Below, piece by piece: positions 1 to 7,478 of a stretch of 64,000 nucleotides of DNA. Under the pieces are notes generated by a model, which saw only the letters and a program-made list of their open reading frames with translations, had not been told where the DNA came from and did not search any database. Both the position numbers and the translations under genes were made by a program. This DNA is from Rhodoblastus acidophilus. Its GTDB lineage: Bacteria > Pseudomonadota > Alphaproteobacteria > Rhizobiales > Beijerinckiaceae. The DNA lies in assembly GCF_009720655.1 (NCBI RefSeq), contig NZ_WNKS01000006.1, positions 1 through 64,000 on the forward strand, read 5' to 3'. Numbering within the stretch: the stretch's first letter is position 1; each line of letters starts with the position of its first letter.

Positions 1-86
1 AGCTCGTCGACCAACCGTGGCGCATCATGTCCATCGGACTCCGCGATTGGGCGCATGGGTTCTGATCAGCGAGACTTGGTATAATC
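1..86 (+). mobile_element. Right end of an insertion sequence cutting into nikO (partial)
   Basis: The nikO reading frame loses all homology at about position 86. On the plus strand an open frame enters from the left edge and stops at 63-65, giving a C-terminal tail that reads WRIMSIGLRDWAHGF, which has the look of a transposase C-terminus. The DNA between this stop and nikO (66-86) would be the element's terminal repeat. A TA dinucleotide lies at the apparent junction, as would suit an IS630-type element, but I cannot assign the family from so short a piece. The rest of the element and its other end are outside the window. Confidence 0.4.
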
Positions 87-197
87 ACCCACCAGCGCGA
101 GTTTTTCGCCCGCGCAAATTTTGAGCGAGACCTCGCGCAGAACAATCCGTCCGCCGCGCGCGACCGTGACGTCTTCGAGTTGAAAAAGCGCCGTCAT
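66..197 (-). pseudogene. nikO: Truncated ATP-binding subunit of the nickel ECF transporter (NikO/CbiO)
   Basis: The ATG overlaps the nikQ stop (ATGA at 194-197), the expected operon position for the ATPase gene. The first 37 codons look like an ABC ATPase N-terminus (FQLEDVTVARGGRIVLREVS, then AGEKLALVG) and stop exactly where the Walker A loop should follow. After VG the frame reads DYTKSR and ends at 66-68. The Walker A, Q-loop, signature and Walker B segments are therefore absent from this frame, so this copy cannot encode a working ATPase. A promoterless remainder of nikO may exist beyond the inserted element, outside the window. Identification rests on the N-terminal motif and operon position. 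Confidence 0.7.
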
Positions 198-952
198 GTC
201 AGGCGGTCCGCGACCAGCGCGCCGAGCAGGCACAGGGCGACGGCGGCGGCGAAAACGGCGTCGCGAGCGCCGGGCCGCTCCTCGGCCACCAGCGCAAAAC
301 GCCCGGCAAAACCCCGGCAGCGCATGGCCTCATCGACGCGTTCGGCCCGCTCCAGCGCGCGCACCAGCAATTGCCCGGTGAAATGGCCTAGGGTTCGCAG
401 CGTGTGCGCGGAGGTGGACGCCCGGAACGCCCGCGCCCGCAGCGCGTCGTGAAGGCGCAGCGCCTCCTGCCTCACCAGCGCCGCCCAGCGCGCCGAAAAC
501 AGCAGCAGATGGGTCAATTTTTGCGGAACCCCGAGCCCCGCCAGCGCGTGGCCGAACCGAATTGGCTCCAGCCCGGCCAGCAGGATCAGCACGGCGAGGG
601 CCGAGAGATTGACCCGCAGCAGGATTTTGAGCGCCCGGTCGAGGCCGGGCTGGGAAAACTCCACCGGACCAAACGCGGCGAAGGCGGGGCCGGGAACGGT
701 CAGCGGCAGCATCAGCAGCAGCACCAGAACAAACCCTTCAGCATGCGCCATGCGCGCGGCGATGTCGCGCAAGCGCAGGCCGCAGGCGAGCGCCAGGGCG
801 ATCAGCGCCGGCAAGCCCGCGAGCAGGACCAGGGGCGAGCGGATCGCGAGAACGGCCGCGACGATCGCCAGCGCCGAAACGATCCGCGTGCGCGCGTCCA
901 AGACATCGAGCCAGGGTCGCGCCCCGGCTTCCTCGGCAAATGGGTTGGTCAT
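194..952 (-). CDS. nikQ: Nickel/cobalt ECF transporter transmembrane subunit NikQ/CbiQ
   Basis: This is the energy-coupling T component (CbiQ family, PF02361), an inner-membrane protein linking the substrate-binding M component to the ATPase. The start MTNPFAEEAGARP at 952 is chosen because its ATG overlaps the nikL stop (ATGA at 949-952); a longer frame to 988 exists but runs into nikL. The roughly 252-residue protein has several hydrophobic segments in its N-terminal two-thirds (for example VSALAIVAAVLAIRSPLVLL and ALAVLILLAGL). The C-terminal half carries Ala/Arg-rich coupling helices of CbiQ type (LHDALRARAF and ERAERVDEAMRCRGF). It lies between nikL and the broken nikO, and context points to nickel for the hydrogenase next door. 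Confidence 0.85.
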   Translation of the reverse strand: MTNPFAEEAGARPWLDVLDARTRIVSALAIVAAVLAIRSPLVLLAGLPALIALALACGLRLRDIAARMAHAEGFVLVLLLMLPLTVPGPAFAAFGPVEFSQPGLDRALKILLRVNLSALAVLILLAGLEPIRFGHALAGLGVPQKLTHLLLFSARWAALVRQEALRLHDALRARAFRASTSAHTLRTLGHFTGQLLVRALERAERVDEAMRCRGFAGRFALVAEERPGARDAVFAAAVALCLLGALVADRLT

Positions 953-1530
953 TCCGGCGCATCCCTGCGTCGGCGCGAAAGCGCCCAAAAACCGGCGCCG
1001 GCCAGGCCGACGATCATGCCGACGCCGCCCATCACATCGTTGAAGCGCACACGCGCTTCCGCTAGAGCATAGGCTTCGAGCAGCGGGCGGACCTGCCGCG
1101 CCACCGCCCTGTCCACCTGCGCCTCGACCAGTTTCGCCAAGCTGTCGGGATCGTTCGGCGCGCAGACGGGCGCAGGTTGCGCGAGCGGCGTCGCATTGGC
1201 GACGGTCGGCGGCGCCACGCCGCCGAGCCGGTCAGCCGTAATGACGGCCTCCGCCCAATGGCCATCGCCCGCATCCACCGTCACGGAAAAATCTCCCGGC
1301 GCCTCGGGCCTCCAGGCAAAACCGCCGTGCGCGTCGGTCTTGCCGCGAAAAACCTCGCGACCCCCGTCCTTGACGACAAAATCCGCCCCCTCCGGCCGAC
1401 CGCCGCCGACAAAAAAGGCATAGCCGCCGAGCGCGCCGTTTTCGGCCGTCACAAACACCTTGAGGCGGTGGGCGCTGGCCGTCGCCGGCGACAGCGCGAT
1501 CAGCAGCGCCACGGCAAGACGCCGGCTCAC
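949..1530 (-). CDS. nikL: NikL-like auxiliary membrane protein of the nickel ECF transporter
   Basis: The GTG start at 1528-1530 overlaps the nikM stop (GTGA), which favours this start over the longer frame to 1710. The protein has about 193 residues. It has an N-terminal signal or anchor (RRLAVALLIALSPATASA), a periplasmic beta-rich domain starting HRLKVFVTAENGALGGYAFF, and a C-terminal transmembrane helix (GGVGMIVGLAGAGFWALS) followed by RRRR. This layout fits NikL, an N-like extra component in NikKMLQO systems that replaces CbiN. It sits between the M and Q genes with overlapping stops and starts at both ends, implying translational coupling. The name is based on topology and position. Confidence 0.7.
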   Translation of the reverse strand: MSRRLAVALLIALSPATASAHRLKVFVTAENGALGGYAFFVGGGRPEGADFVVKDGGREVFRGKTDAHGGFAWRPEAPGDFSVTVDAGDGHWAEAVITADRLGGVAPPTVANATPLAQPAPVCAPNDPDSLAKLVEAQVDRAVARQVRPLLEAYALAEARVRFNDVMGGVGMIVGLAGAGFWALSRRRRDAPE

Positions 1531-2153
1531 GCGGCCGCCTCCAGTTGCGGCGCAAAGCCCAGGGCTTCCGGCTTGACCCGCCGGAGATATGCGACGACCA
1601 CGCCGGTCAGCGCAGCTTCCGCCAGCGCCAGCGGAACGTAGGTCAGCGCGATCACGCGCAAGCTGGGCAGAAAGTCCGCCGAGGACAGCGCAAGCGCCAG
1701 CGACACGCAAACCGCCGTCCCGACAACGCTGACAAACCCGACCGCCGCGCCGATCGCGCCGACGCGCCAGCCCTGCGCCCGCTCCAGCGCGGGACGCGCG
1801 ACCAGCGCGGCGGCGACGCCGGGAAAGGCGATGTCGACGACATCGACGCCAAGCGAGGTCAGCCCGCCGAAACCGAACAGGACGGCTTGCAACAGCAGCC
1901 CGACGAACACGGCGGGAATGGCGCGCACGCCCAGAACAAGCCCCATCAGCCCGGACAGCAGCAGATGCACGCTCGAGGGCCCCACGGGAATCGCCACCAG
2001 CGAGGCGACGAAGAAGGTCGACGCCAGAATGGCGGTTTTGGGAATGTCGGCCTCGTCCATTTTTCGCAAGCCGAGCGCGACGCCGCCGACGGCAAGCGCC
2101 GCGCCGCCTGCCAGCACGGGAAGGGAGAGGATTCCATCGGGGATATGGGCCAT
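1527..2153 (-). CDS. nikM: Nickel ECF transporter substrate-specific subunit NikM/CbiM
   Basis: The start MAHIPDGILSLPVL is the hallmark N-terminus of CbiM/NikM proteins. After Met removal and folding, the N-terminal residues and His (here H3) bind Ni(II) or Co(II) inside the membrane. The protein has 208 residues with about seven hydrophobic segments. The start at 2153 is fixed by this motif, although an open frame continues to 2219. The gene begins 1 nt after the nikK stop and overlaps nikL by 4 nt. Cobalt cannot be excluded from sequence alone; the nickel assignment comes from the NikK/NikL partners and the adjacent [NiFe]-hydrogenase operon. Confidence 0.9.
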   Translation of the reverse strand: MAHIPDGILSLPVLAGGAALAVGGVALGLRKMDEADIPKTAILASTFFVASLVAIPVGPSSVHLLLSGLMGLVLGVRAIPAVFVGLLLQAVLFGFGGLTSLGVDVVDIAFPGVAAALVARPALERAQGWRVGAIGAAVGFVSVVGTAVCVSLALALSSADFLPSLRVIALTYVPLALAEAALTGVVVAYLRRVKPEALGFAPQLEAAA

Positions 2154-2154
2154 T

Positions 2155-2931
2155 TTATTTCGCCGCCGTGACGGGCGCGCCGGCCATGTCGGTCGCCTTG
2201 ACCCAGATGAGGCCGCCAACTTCGGTTTTCACAGGCGTTCCGTCCGGCGCCTTGGCGGGCGGCCCTTCGATCAGCGCCGCAAAACCCCACCAGCCCGCGC
2301 GCGGCATGGCATAGGCGAACACGCCACTGGCGTCGGCCTTGACCTTTTGCGTGATGAACGCCTCGTTGGGCGCCTTCACCGAACCGTCATTGACCCATTC
2401 CACCTCGATTTCGGCGAAGGGCGCGGGTTGGCCCTGGGCGCGGACAAGGCCGCGAAACAGATTACCGGTCCAAAGTCCGGTCGGCCGGGTCAGCGGCTCG
2501 ATCTCGACCGGCAGGCCGGCGAGGCTGTCCCAGCCTTCGCCGGAGGCGTAGCCATCCACCACGACCTTGGCGAAATGGGTGATCCATTTCTTTTCCGCCG
2601 GCTCCCAATAGGGCTGCGGCTCCACAAAGAACACGGCGGCGCCGGGCTTTTCCAATTTGGTCGCGAGCGTCCAGGCGCTCTTGCCGTCCACCTTCCGCTC
2701 CGCAAGCGCGGCGGAAACATCGATGGTCCTGCCGTCGATGAGCGCGCCGACCCGCTTCGGCTTCGCCATGTCCATGACCGGCCCGCGCTCCATCGGATGG
2801 GTGAAGACCAGGTCGAGCTTGACCTCACCGCCTTCCGGCAGCACGTCGGCCGAGGGAATGATCTCCTGGAAATGCGCCAGCGCCGGAGCGCAGGTCAATA
2901 CGGCGACGAAGGCGACGGACGCGCGGAGCAT
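2155..2931 (-). CDS. nikK: NikK-like periplasmic metal-binding protein (DUF4198)
   Basis: This is the first gene of the minus-strand nickel operon. The start at 2931 (MLRASVAFVAVLTCAPALA) gives a clean signal peptide cleaved before HFQEIIPSADVL, with a GGGG-containing stretch upstream; another ATG lies 18 nt further out. The mature protein of about 238 residues has the DUF4198 pattern: an N-terminal His followed by beta-rich repeats, with VFTHPMERGPVM near residue 60 and a C-terminal IWVKATDMAG. An exposed N-terminal His is a plausible metal ligand. DUF4198 proteins encoded with NikM and NikL are called NikK and are thought to assist nickel capture in the periplasm. Confidence 0.75.
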   Translation of the reverse strand: MLRASVAFVAVLTCAPALAHFQEIIPSADVLPEGGEVKLDLVFTHPMERGPVMDMAKPKRVGALIDGRTIDVSAALAERKVDGKSAWTLATKLEKPGAAVFFVEPQPYWEPAEKKWITHFAKVVVDGYASGEGWDSLAGLPVEIEPLTRPTGLWTGNLFRGLVRAQGQPAPFAEIEVEWVNDGSVKAPNEAFITQKVKADASGVFAYAMPRAGWWGFAALIEGPPAKAPDGTPVKTEVGGLIWVKATDMAGAPVTAAK

Positions 2932-2984
2932 GTGGCGACCCCAATTCAAGCAGGCCGCACAGGATAAGCACAGTCTAAACGAAA

Positions 2985-3013
2985 ATCATACCCACGGCCA
3001 AACATGTCTAAAA
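2985..3013 (-). promoter_or_regulatory. Candidate promoter of the nikKMLQO operon
   Basis: On the minus strand a good -10 hexamer TATGAT (2985-2990) lies 17 nt downstream of a poor -35 (TTTTAG, 3008-3013). It is about 55 nt upstream of the chosen nikK start. No NikR-type palindrome or riboswitch was recognised here. Confidence 0.3.
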
Positions 3014-3042
3014 CCGCACGCCCCTGCGCGGCGATGAAAAAA

Positions 3043-3264
3043 TCAGCCGAAGTCGCCAGGCAGCTTGACACTCGGCGTCTGTTCGACGCTCTCGGGCAAG
3101 GCGCCAGGCATCTCAACGCGCAAATGTTTCAAAGCTTCCATGATGTGGTCAAGCGCACGCAGGATCGAGGCGTCATCGCTGGCGCCGAGCGACAGCTCCA
3201 TTTGAGCAAACATAAGATTGATCTCGATTAATTCCGTCACGTTCGTGTCATCGCTGCTGGTCAC
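3043..3264 (-). CDS. Small hypothetical protein (about 73 residues)
   Basis: I do not recognise this family. The GTG start at 3264 is preferred because a strong GAGGGG ribosome site sits just upstream; a longer in-frame ATG at 3342 would add an unlikely basic leader. The product is acidic and mostly helical (TELIEINLMFAQMELSLG, then ILRALDHIMEALKHLRVEMP) with no Cys motif, signal peptide or membrane segment. It points away from the thioredoxin-fold gene at 3574, and the perfect FNR/FixK-type box at 3405-3418 lies between them. It could serve either gene. Confidence 0.6.
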   Translation of the reverse strand: MTSSDDTNVTELIEINLMFAQMELSLGASDDASILRALDHIMEALKHLRVEMPGALPESVEQTPSVKLPGDFG

Positions 3265-3404
3265 CTGTCGCCCCTCAAGTCGCGCGAAGTTTAAGCTTGC
3301 CACAAAAGGACGGCCCGCCATAGTGAAATGCGCGCAAGACACTTATGCGTAAAATCAGGCCTAAACACCCGGCGCGGCCCAGGCTATTGGCAATTGGACC
3401 TTCA

Positions 3405-3418
3405 TTGATATTTATCAA
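3405..3418. promoter_or_regulatory. Perfect FNR/FixK-type binding site
   Basis: The site reads TTGATATTTATCAA, an exact match to the FNR/FixK/Anr consensus TTGAT-N4-ATCAA. It lies in the divergent region between the small gene at 3043-3264 and the thioredoxin-fold gene at 3574. With the site centred at -41.5, a plus-strand start would fall near 3453, with TAACTT (3443-3448) as a possible -10. The minus-strand alternative has no better -10. Confidence 0.75.
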
Positions 3419-3573
3419 ATAATACCCGGCCTGTCGCGACCGTAACTTCAATGCGGATTTCGCGCCGCGCATCCTCGACCGGGTCCTCACGGCAATTTCT
3501 CTTTGATTCCGCTTCGGCAACAACCACTCTCATCGCGACGCCGCCAGGGGGCGGTAAAAACGGGATTTTCAGC

Positions 3574-4134
3574 ATGGCCGCCAACCCCGAGAACATCGCC
3601 TTCAATCTCCCCGCGCCGGATTTCTCCCTTCCCGGCGTCGATGGCCGCACCTACGGCTTCGCCGATGTCGCCGGCGCGAAGGGAACGGTGATCGTCTTCA
3701 TCTGCAACCATTGCCCCTATGTGCTCGCCATCATCGACCGCCTCGCGGCCGACGCCCGCACGCTGATGGCGGAAGGATTTGGCTTCGCCGCGATTTGCGC
3801 CAACGATTCGGCGACCTATCCCGACGATTCCTTCCCCAACATGAAGCGATTCGCGGAAAAACACGCCCTGCCCTTCCCCTATCTCCACGACGAATCGCAA
3901 GCCGTGGCGCGCGCCTATGACGCGGTCTGCACCCCGGATTTTTTCGGCTATGGCGCCGACGGGCGGCTCAAATATCGCGGCCGCCTCGACGAGGGCCGCA
4001 CCAGTCCGCCGCCTGCGGGCGCGCGGCGCGAACTGGTCGAGGCGATGCGGGCGATCGCTGGAAACAACAAGGTCCCCCCGCACCAGACGCCGTCCATCGG
4101 CTGCTCAATAAAATGGAAGCCGAACAAAGGCTAA
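3574..4134 (+). CDS. Thioredoxin-fold AhpC/TSA-like (PRX_like1) protein
   Basis: The 186-residue cytoplasmic protein has the thioredoxin/peroxiredoxin fold of the PRX_like1 group: FNLPAPDFSLPGVDG at the N-terminus, then FICNHCPYVLAI with a single-spaced Cys pair (C-N-H-C) at the position of the redox motif. Later come FAAICANDSATYPDDSF and the conserved CTPDFFGYG near residue 115. The ATG at 3574 is chosen because homology begins at once (MAANPENIAFNLP). Members are annotated as thiol reductases or redoxins, and the substrate is unknown. The upstream FNR/FixK-type box suggests control by oxygen. The last 20 residues (after AIAGNNKVPP) look less conserved. Confidence 0.8.
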   Translation: MAANPENIAFNLPAPDFSLPGVDGRTYGFADVAGAKGTVIVFICNHCPYVLAIIDRLAADARTLMAEGFGFAAICANDSATYPDDSFPNMKRFAEKHALPFPYLHDESQAVARAYDAVCTPDFFGYGADGRLKYRGRLDEGRTSPPPAGARRELVEAMRAIAGNNKVPPHQTPSIGCSIKWKPNKG

Positions 4135-4160
4135 GACGTTTATTGGCCGCACCAAACGAC

Positions 4161-4190
4161 AACGCCCTTTTCACCCCTGGAAAGGGCGTT
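4161..4190. terminator. Perfect 10-bp hairpin after the redoxin gene
   Basis: The arms AACGCCCTTT (4161-4170) and AAAGGGCGTT (4181-4190) pair perfectly around a 10-nt loop, 26 nt after the stop at 4134. There is no clear U-tract, so it is terminator-like rather than a textbook intrinsic terminator. It separates the redoxin gene from the hox promoter. Confidence 0.55.
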
Positions 4191-4279
4191 TGCATGGAAC
4201 GCCCGCAGCGGGGGTCCGACCCGTCAAATCTGGAAATCAGGCTTCTAGTCCCAACATATGACCCCTGCGCCGCGCCGAT

Positions 4280-4322
4280 TTGATCCTCATCAAGTCTTGG
4301 AAATGTCACAGCCGCTTATCCT
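4280..4322 (+). promoter_or_regulatory. hox operon promoter with perfect FNR/FixK-type box
   Basis: TTGATCCTCATCAA at 4280-4293 matches the TTGAT-N4-ATCAA consensus exactly. TATCCT at 4317-4322 sits where the -10 belongs if the box is centred at about -41.5, giving a start near 4328, about 58 nt before hoxF. This is the classic arrangement for activation by an FNR/FixK-type regulator. No sigma-54 promoter is seen here. Confidence 0.75.
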
Positions 4323-4386
4323 GCGTGATCTGCGACGCGTCGCCGCAATTCCTGCGACCAATCCGCGCGGAAAATAGGGTGCGCCC

Positions 4387-6201
4387 ATGACGGAAGCCAT
4401 CGTTGAGCCCGAAGTTCTTGAGCCGATCATCGCGCGATATAACGGCGACCCCGGCAATCTCCTGCAAATCCTGATCGAGGCGCAGAACGCGCTCGACTGG
4501 CTCTCCCCGGGAACCCAGGGCTTTATCGCCAAAAGCCTCGATATTCCCGTCACCCACGTCGCCGCCGTGGTGCAGTTCTACACCCACCTCTACGACACCC
4601 CGCGCGGCAAATATCGGGTGCTGTTCTCGCACAACATCACCGATCGCATGGCCGGCTCCCCCACGCTGATGGCGCATATGCTGAAGCGCTTGAAGCTCAA
4701 GCGCGGCGTGGTCTCGGACGACGGCCTGGTGAGCGTCGGCAAAACCTCATGCACCGGCATGTGCGACCAGGGCCCGGCCCTGCTGGTCAACAACCGCGCC
4801 ATCACCCGTCTCACCCTGCGCCGCATCGACGAAATCTGCGACCTGATCCGCGCCCGCGCGCCGCTGGCCAACTGGCCTGCGCATTATTTCCGCGTCGAGG
4901 ACAATATCGAGCGCGCCGACATGCTGCTCGGCTCCGCCTATGCGCCGGGCGAGGCCTTGCGCGCAGCGATTGCGTGTGGGCCGACCGGCATGATGGCGGA
5001 AATGAAGCGGTCGAACCTGCGCGGACGCGGCGGCGCCGGTTTCACCACCGCGGTGAAATGGGAGGCCTGCCGCGACGCGCCCGGCGACGAGCGCTACATC
5101 GTCTGCAACGCCGACGAGGGCGAGCCCGGCACGTTCAAGGACCGCGTCCTCCTGCAAAGTTTTGCCGAACGCGTGTTCGAGGGCATGGCCATCGCCGGCT
5201 ATTGCACCGGAGCGCGCAAAGGCCTGATCTATCTGCGCGGCGAATACACCTATTTGCGCGCGCCGCTGGAAGCCAAGCTGAGCGATTTCCGCCGCAACCG
5301 TCTGCTCGGCATGGGCATTTGCGGCGTGCCCGGCTTCGATTTCGACATCGCCATCCATCTCGGCGCCGGCGCCTATGTCTGCGGCGAGGAAACCGCGCTG
5401 ATCGAATCGCTCGAAGGCAAGCCGGGACGCCCGCGCATACGTCCCCCCTTCCCCGTCACCTGCGGCTACAAGAACCAGCCGACCGTGGTGAACAATGTCG
5501 AGACCCTGTGCAAGGTCACCGAAGTCGCCATCCACGGCGGCCTCGCCTATGCCGGCACGGGCACGCGGCAATCGGCGGGCACGAAAATCATTTCGGTGTC
5601 CGGCGACGTCGAGCGCCCCGGTCTTTACGAATATCCGTTCGGCGTGCGCGTCTCGCAGGTGCTGGAGGACGCCGGCGCCTATGACGCCATCGCCGTGCAA
5701 ATCTCCGGCGCGGCGGGCCAGTGCCTGACGCCGCAGGAGTTCGGCCGCCGCATCGCCTTCGAGGATGTGCCGACCTCCGGCTCCTTCATGGTGTTCGGCA
5801 ACAACCGCGACCTGTTCGAGGCCGCGCTCAACTACGCGCATTTCTTCGAGCATGAATCCTGCGGTTTCTGCACGCCCTGCCGCGTGGGAACGGCCTTGAT
5901 CGCCCGCATCCTGGAAAAAATCCACAGCGGCCACGGCGCCCGCTACGAGTTCAACGAACTGAACCGCCTGCACCAGTTGATCAGCACGTCGAGCCATTGC
6001 GGCCTGGGAACCACGGCGACCAACGCGCTCCACGACATCATGACCAAATTCCCCACCGTGTTCGACCGCCGCCTGATCCGGCGCGACTTCGAGCCCGGCT
6101 TCGATCTCGACGCGGCGCTCGCCCGCGCCCGCGAGGTCGCCGGCCGCGACGACGCCAACGCCCATCTGGACGCCCATCTCGGCGAAGGAGTTGACGCATG
6201 A
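4387..6201 (+). CDS. hoxF: NAD-reducing [NiFe]-hydrogenase diaphorase subunit HoxF
   Basis: HoxF carries FMN and the NAD(H) site of the soluble bidirectional hydrogenase. The 604-residue protein is a NuoE-like domain (about 1-150) fused to a NuoF-like domain. Visible motifs are GRGGAGF at 213-219 and the FMN loop GAGAYVCGEETALIES near 327-341. [4Fe-4S] ligands are C492, C495 and C498 (ESCGFCTPC) plus C538 (HCGLG). In the NuoE-like part only C122 and C126 (SCTGMC) remain. The position of the first Cys pair reads VLFSHNITDRM, so this domain probably lacks its [2Fe-2S] cluster. It is the first gene of hoxFUYHW and overlaps hoxU by 4 nt. Confidence 0.95.
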   Translation: MTEAIVEPEVLEPIIARYNGDPGNLLQILIEAQNALDWLSPGTQGFIAKSLDIPVTHVAAVVQFYTHLYDTPRGKYRVLFSHNITDRMAGSPTLMAHMLKRLKLKRGVVSDDGLVSVGKTSCTGMCDQGPALLVNNRAITRLTLRRIDEICDLIRARAPLANWPAHYFRVEDNIERADMLLGSAYAPGEALRAAIACGPTGMMAEMKRSNLRGRGGAGFTTAVKWEACRDAPGDERYIVCNADEGEPGTFKDRVLLQSFAERVFEGMAIAGYCTGARKGLIYLRGEYTYLRAPLEAKLSDFRRNRLLGMGICGVPGFDFDIAIHLGAGAYVCGEETALIESLEGKPGRPRIRPPFPVTCGYKNQPTVVNNVETLCKVTEVAIHGGLAYAGTGTRQSAGTKIISVSGDVERPGLYEYPFGVRVSQVLEDAGAYDAIAVQISGAAGQCLTPQEFGRRIAFEDVPTSGSFMVFGNNRDLFEAALNYAHFFEHESCGFCTPCRVGTALIARILEKIHSGHGARYEFNELNRLHQLISTSSHCGLGTTATNALHDIMTKFPTVFDRRLIRRDFEPGFDLDAALARAREVAGRDDANAHLDAHLGEGVDA

Positions 6202-6917
6202 CCGACATCCCCAACACCTTCAACCTGGACGGCGAACGGATTCATTTCGAGCCGGGCGAGACCATTCTGCAGGCGGCGCTGAAGGCGGGGCACTTCATCC
6301 CGCATCTGTGCGCCAATCCCGAATTCACCCCGCACGGCTCCTGCAAGCTGTGCCTTGTCGTGGTCAACAACCGCTCCGGCTCCGCCTGCGTGATGAAGGC
6401 CCTGCCCGGCCTGGAAGTGCAGAGCGACACGCCCGACCTCAACCATCGCCGGCGCACCCTGCTGCAAATGCTGTTCGTCGAAGGCAACCATTTCTGTCCC
6501 GGCTGCGAGAAGAGCGGCAATTGCAAGCTCCAGGCGCTCGCCTACGACCTCGAAATGTTCAACGACCATTTCACCCATTTCTTCCAGCCGCGCGAGGTCG
6601 ACGCCTCGCATCCCGATTTCTTCCTTGACCGCAACCGCTGCATCAATTGCGAACTGTGCGTGCGCGCCAGCCGCGAGGTCGACGGCAAGAACGTTTTCGG
6701 CATCGCCGGGCGCAGTCTTGAGGCGCACATCGTGGTGAATTCGCCGACGGGCCTGCTCGGAGACAGCACGTTCGCGAAAACCGACAGGGCCGCGGAGGTT
6801 TGCCCCGTGGGCGCGCTGCTGCCCAAGGAAGTGGGCTTCAGAAAGCCGATCGGGGCGCGCCTTTACGATTCCGCGCCCATCAGCCAGACCCCGACCGCCG
6901 TGAAGGAGGAGGTGTGA
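6198..6917 (+). CDS. hoxU: NAD-reducing hydrogenase subunit HoxU
   Basis: HoxU is the iron-sulfur electron bridge between the HoxYH hydrogenase and the HoxF diaphorase, related to the N-terminus of NuoG. The 239-residue protein shows all expected ligand sets. A [2Fe-2S] group has C38, C49, C52 and C64. An NuoG-type [4Fe-4S] group has H98, C100, C103 and C109 (HFCPGCEKSGNC). A further ferredoxin-like group has C148, C151, C154 and distal C202 (RCINCELC and VCPVGAL). The ATG at 6198 overlaps the hoxF stop (ATGA), implying coupled translation. A strong GGAGGAGG stretch at its 3' end serves hoxY. Confidence 0.95.
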   Translation: MTDIPNTFNLDGERIHFEPGETILQAALKAGHFIPHLCANPEFTPHGSCKLCLVVVNNRSGSACVMKALPGLEVQSDTPDLNHRRRTLLQMLFVEGNHFCPGCEKSGNCKLQALAYDLEMFNDHFTHFFQPREVDASHPDFFLDRNRCINCELCVRASREVDGKNVFGIAGRSLEAHIVVNSPTGLLGDSTFAKTDRAAEVCPVGALLPKEVGFRKPIGARLYDSAPISQTPTAVKEEV

Positions 6918-6918
6918 C

Positions 6919-7470
6919 ATGAACATGCGTCCTCCGATGAAGAAACTGAAGGTCGCCACGGCGTCGCTGAGCGGCTGCCTCGGCTGCCACATGTCGCTGC
7001 TCGACATCGACGAGCGCCTGCTGGAGCTGGTGAAACTGGTGGAGTTCGACCGCTCGCCGATCACCGACATCAAGTCGTGCGGCCCCTGCGACATCGCGCT
7101 GATCGAGGGCGCGGTGTGCAATTCCGAAAACGTCCATGTGCTCCGGGAATTGCGTCGCAACTGCAAGATGCTGGTGGCGGTTGGCGCCTGCGCCGTCACC
7201 GGCGGCCTGCCGGCGCAGCGCAACCGGTTCGACGTCGGCGAAATCCTGGAGCGTTGCTATTGCGAAATGCCGGGGACGCAGTCGAAAGTCCCCGACGACC
7301 CCGAACTGCCGCTGCTGCTCGACAAGGTCTATCCGCTCAATGAAATCGTCCGCGTCGACTATTTCATTCCGGGCTGCCCGCCGTCGGGCGATGCGCTGTG
7401 GAAATATCTCACCGATCTGATCAGCGGGCGCATGCCCCGCCTCGATTATCAATCCTTCCGTTTCGACTGA
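6919..7470 (+). CDS. hoxY: [NiFe]-hydrogenase small subunit HoxY
   Basis: The 183-residue HoxY holds the proximal [4Fe-4S] cluster beside the NiFe site. Ligands visible are C20 and C23 (LSGCLGCHMSLLD), C91 (GACAVTGG) and C153 (PGCPPSG), the set expected for group 3d small subunits, which have no signal peptide and no extra C-terminal clusters. It starts 1 nt after the hoxU stop behind GAAGGAGGAGG. A second Met (M7, PPMKKLKVA) is an alternative start. Confidence 0.95.
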   Translation: MNMRPPMKKLKVATASLSGCLGCHMSLLDIDERLLELVKLVEFDRSPITDIKSCGPCDIALIEGAVCNSENVHVLRELRRNCKMLVAVGACAVTGGLPAQRNRFDVGEILERCYCEMPGTQSKVPDDPELPLLLDKVYPLNEIVRVDYFIPGCPPSGDALWKYLTDLISGRMPRLDYQSFRFD

Positions 7471-7478
7471 GGCCGCAC

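Noticed and set aside
3215-3228. Near FNR box TTGATCTCGATTAA
   Set aside because: One mismatch, and it lies within the coding part of the small minus-strand gene at 3043-3264.
4297-4312. Possible sigma-54 promoter before hoxF (GG-N10-GC)
   Set aside because: Only the GG and GC dinucleotides match; the rest of the consensus is absent and an FNR-type promoter explains the region better.
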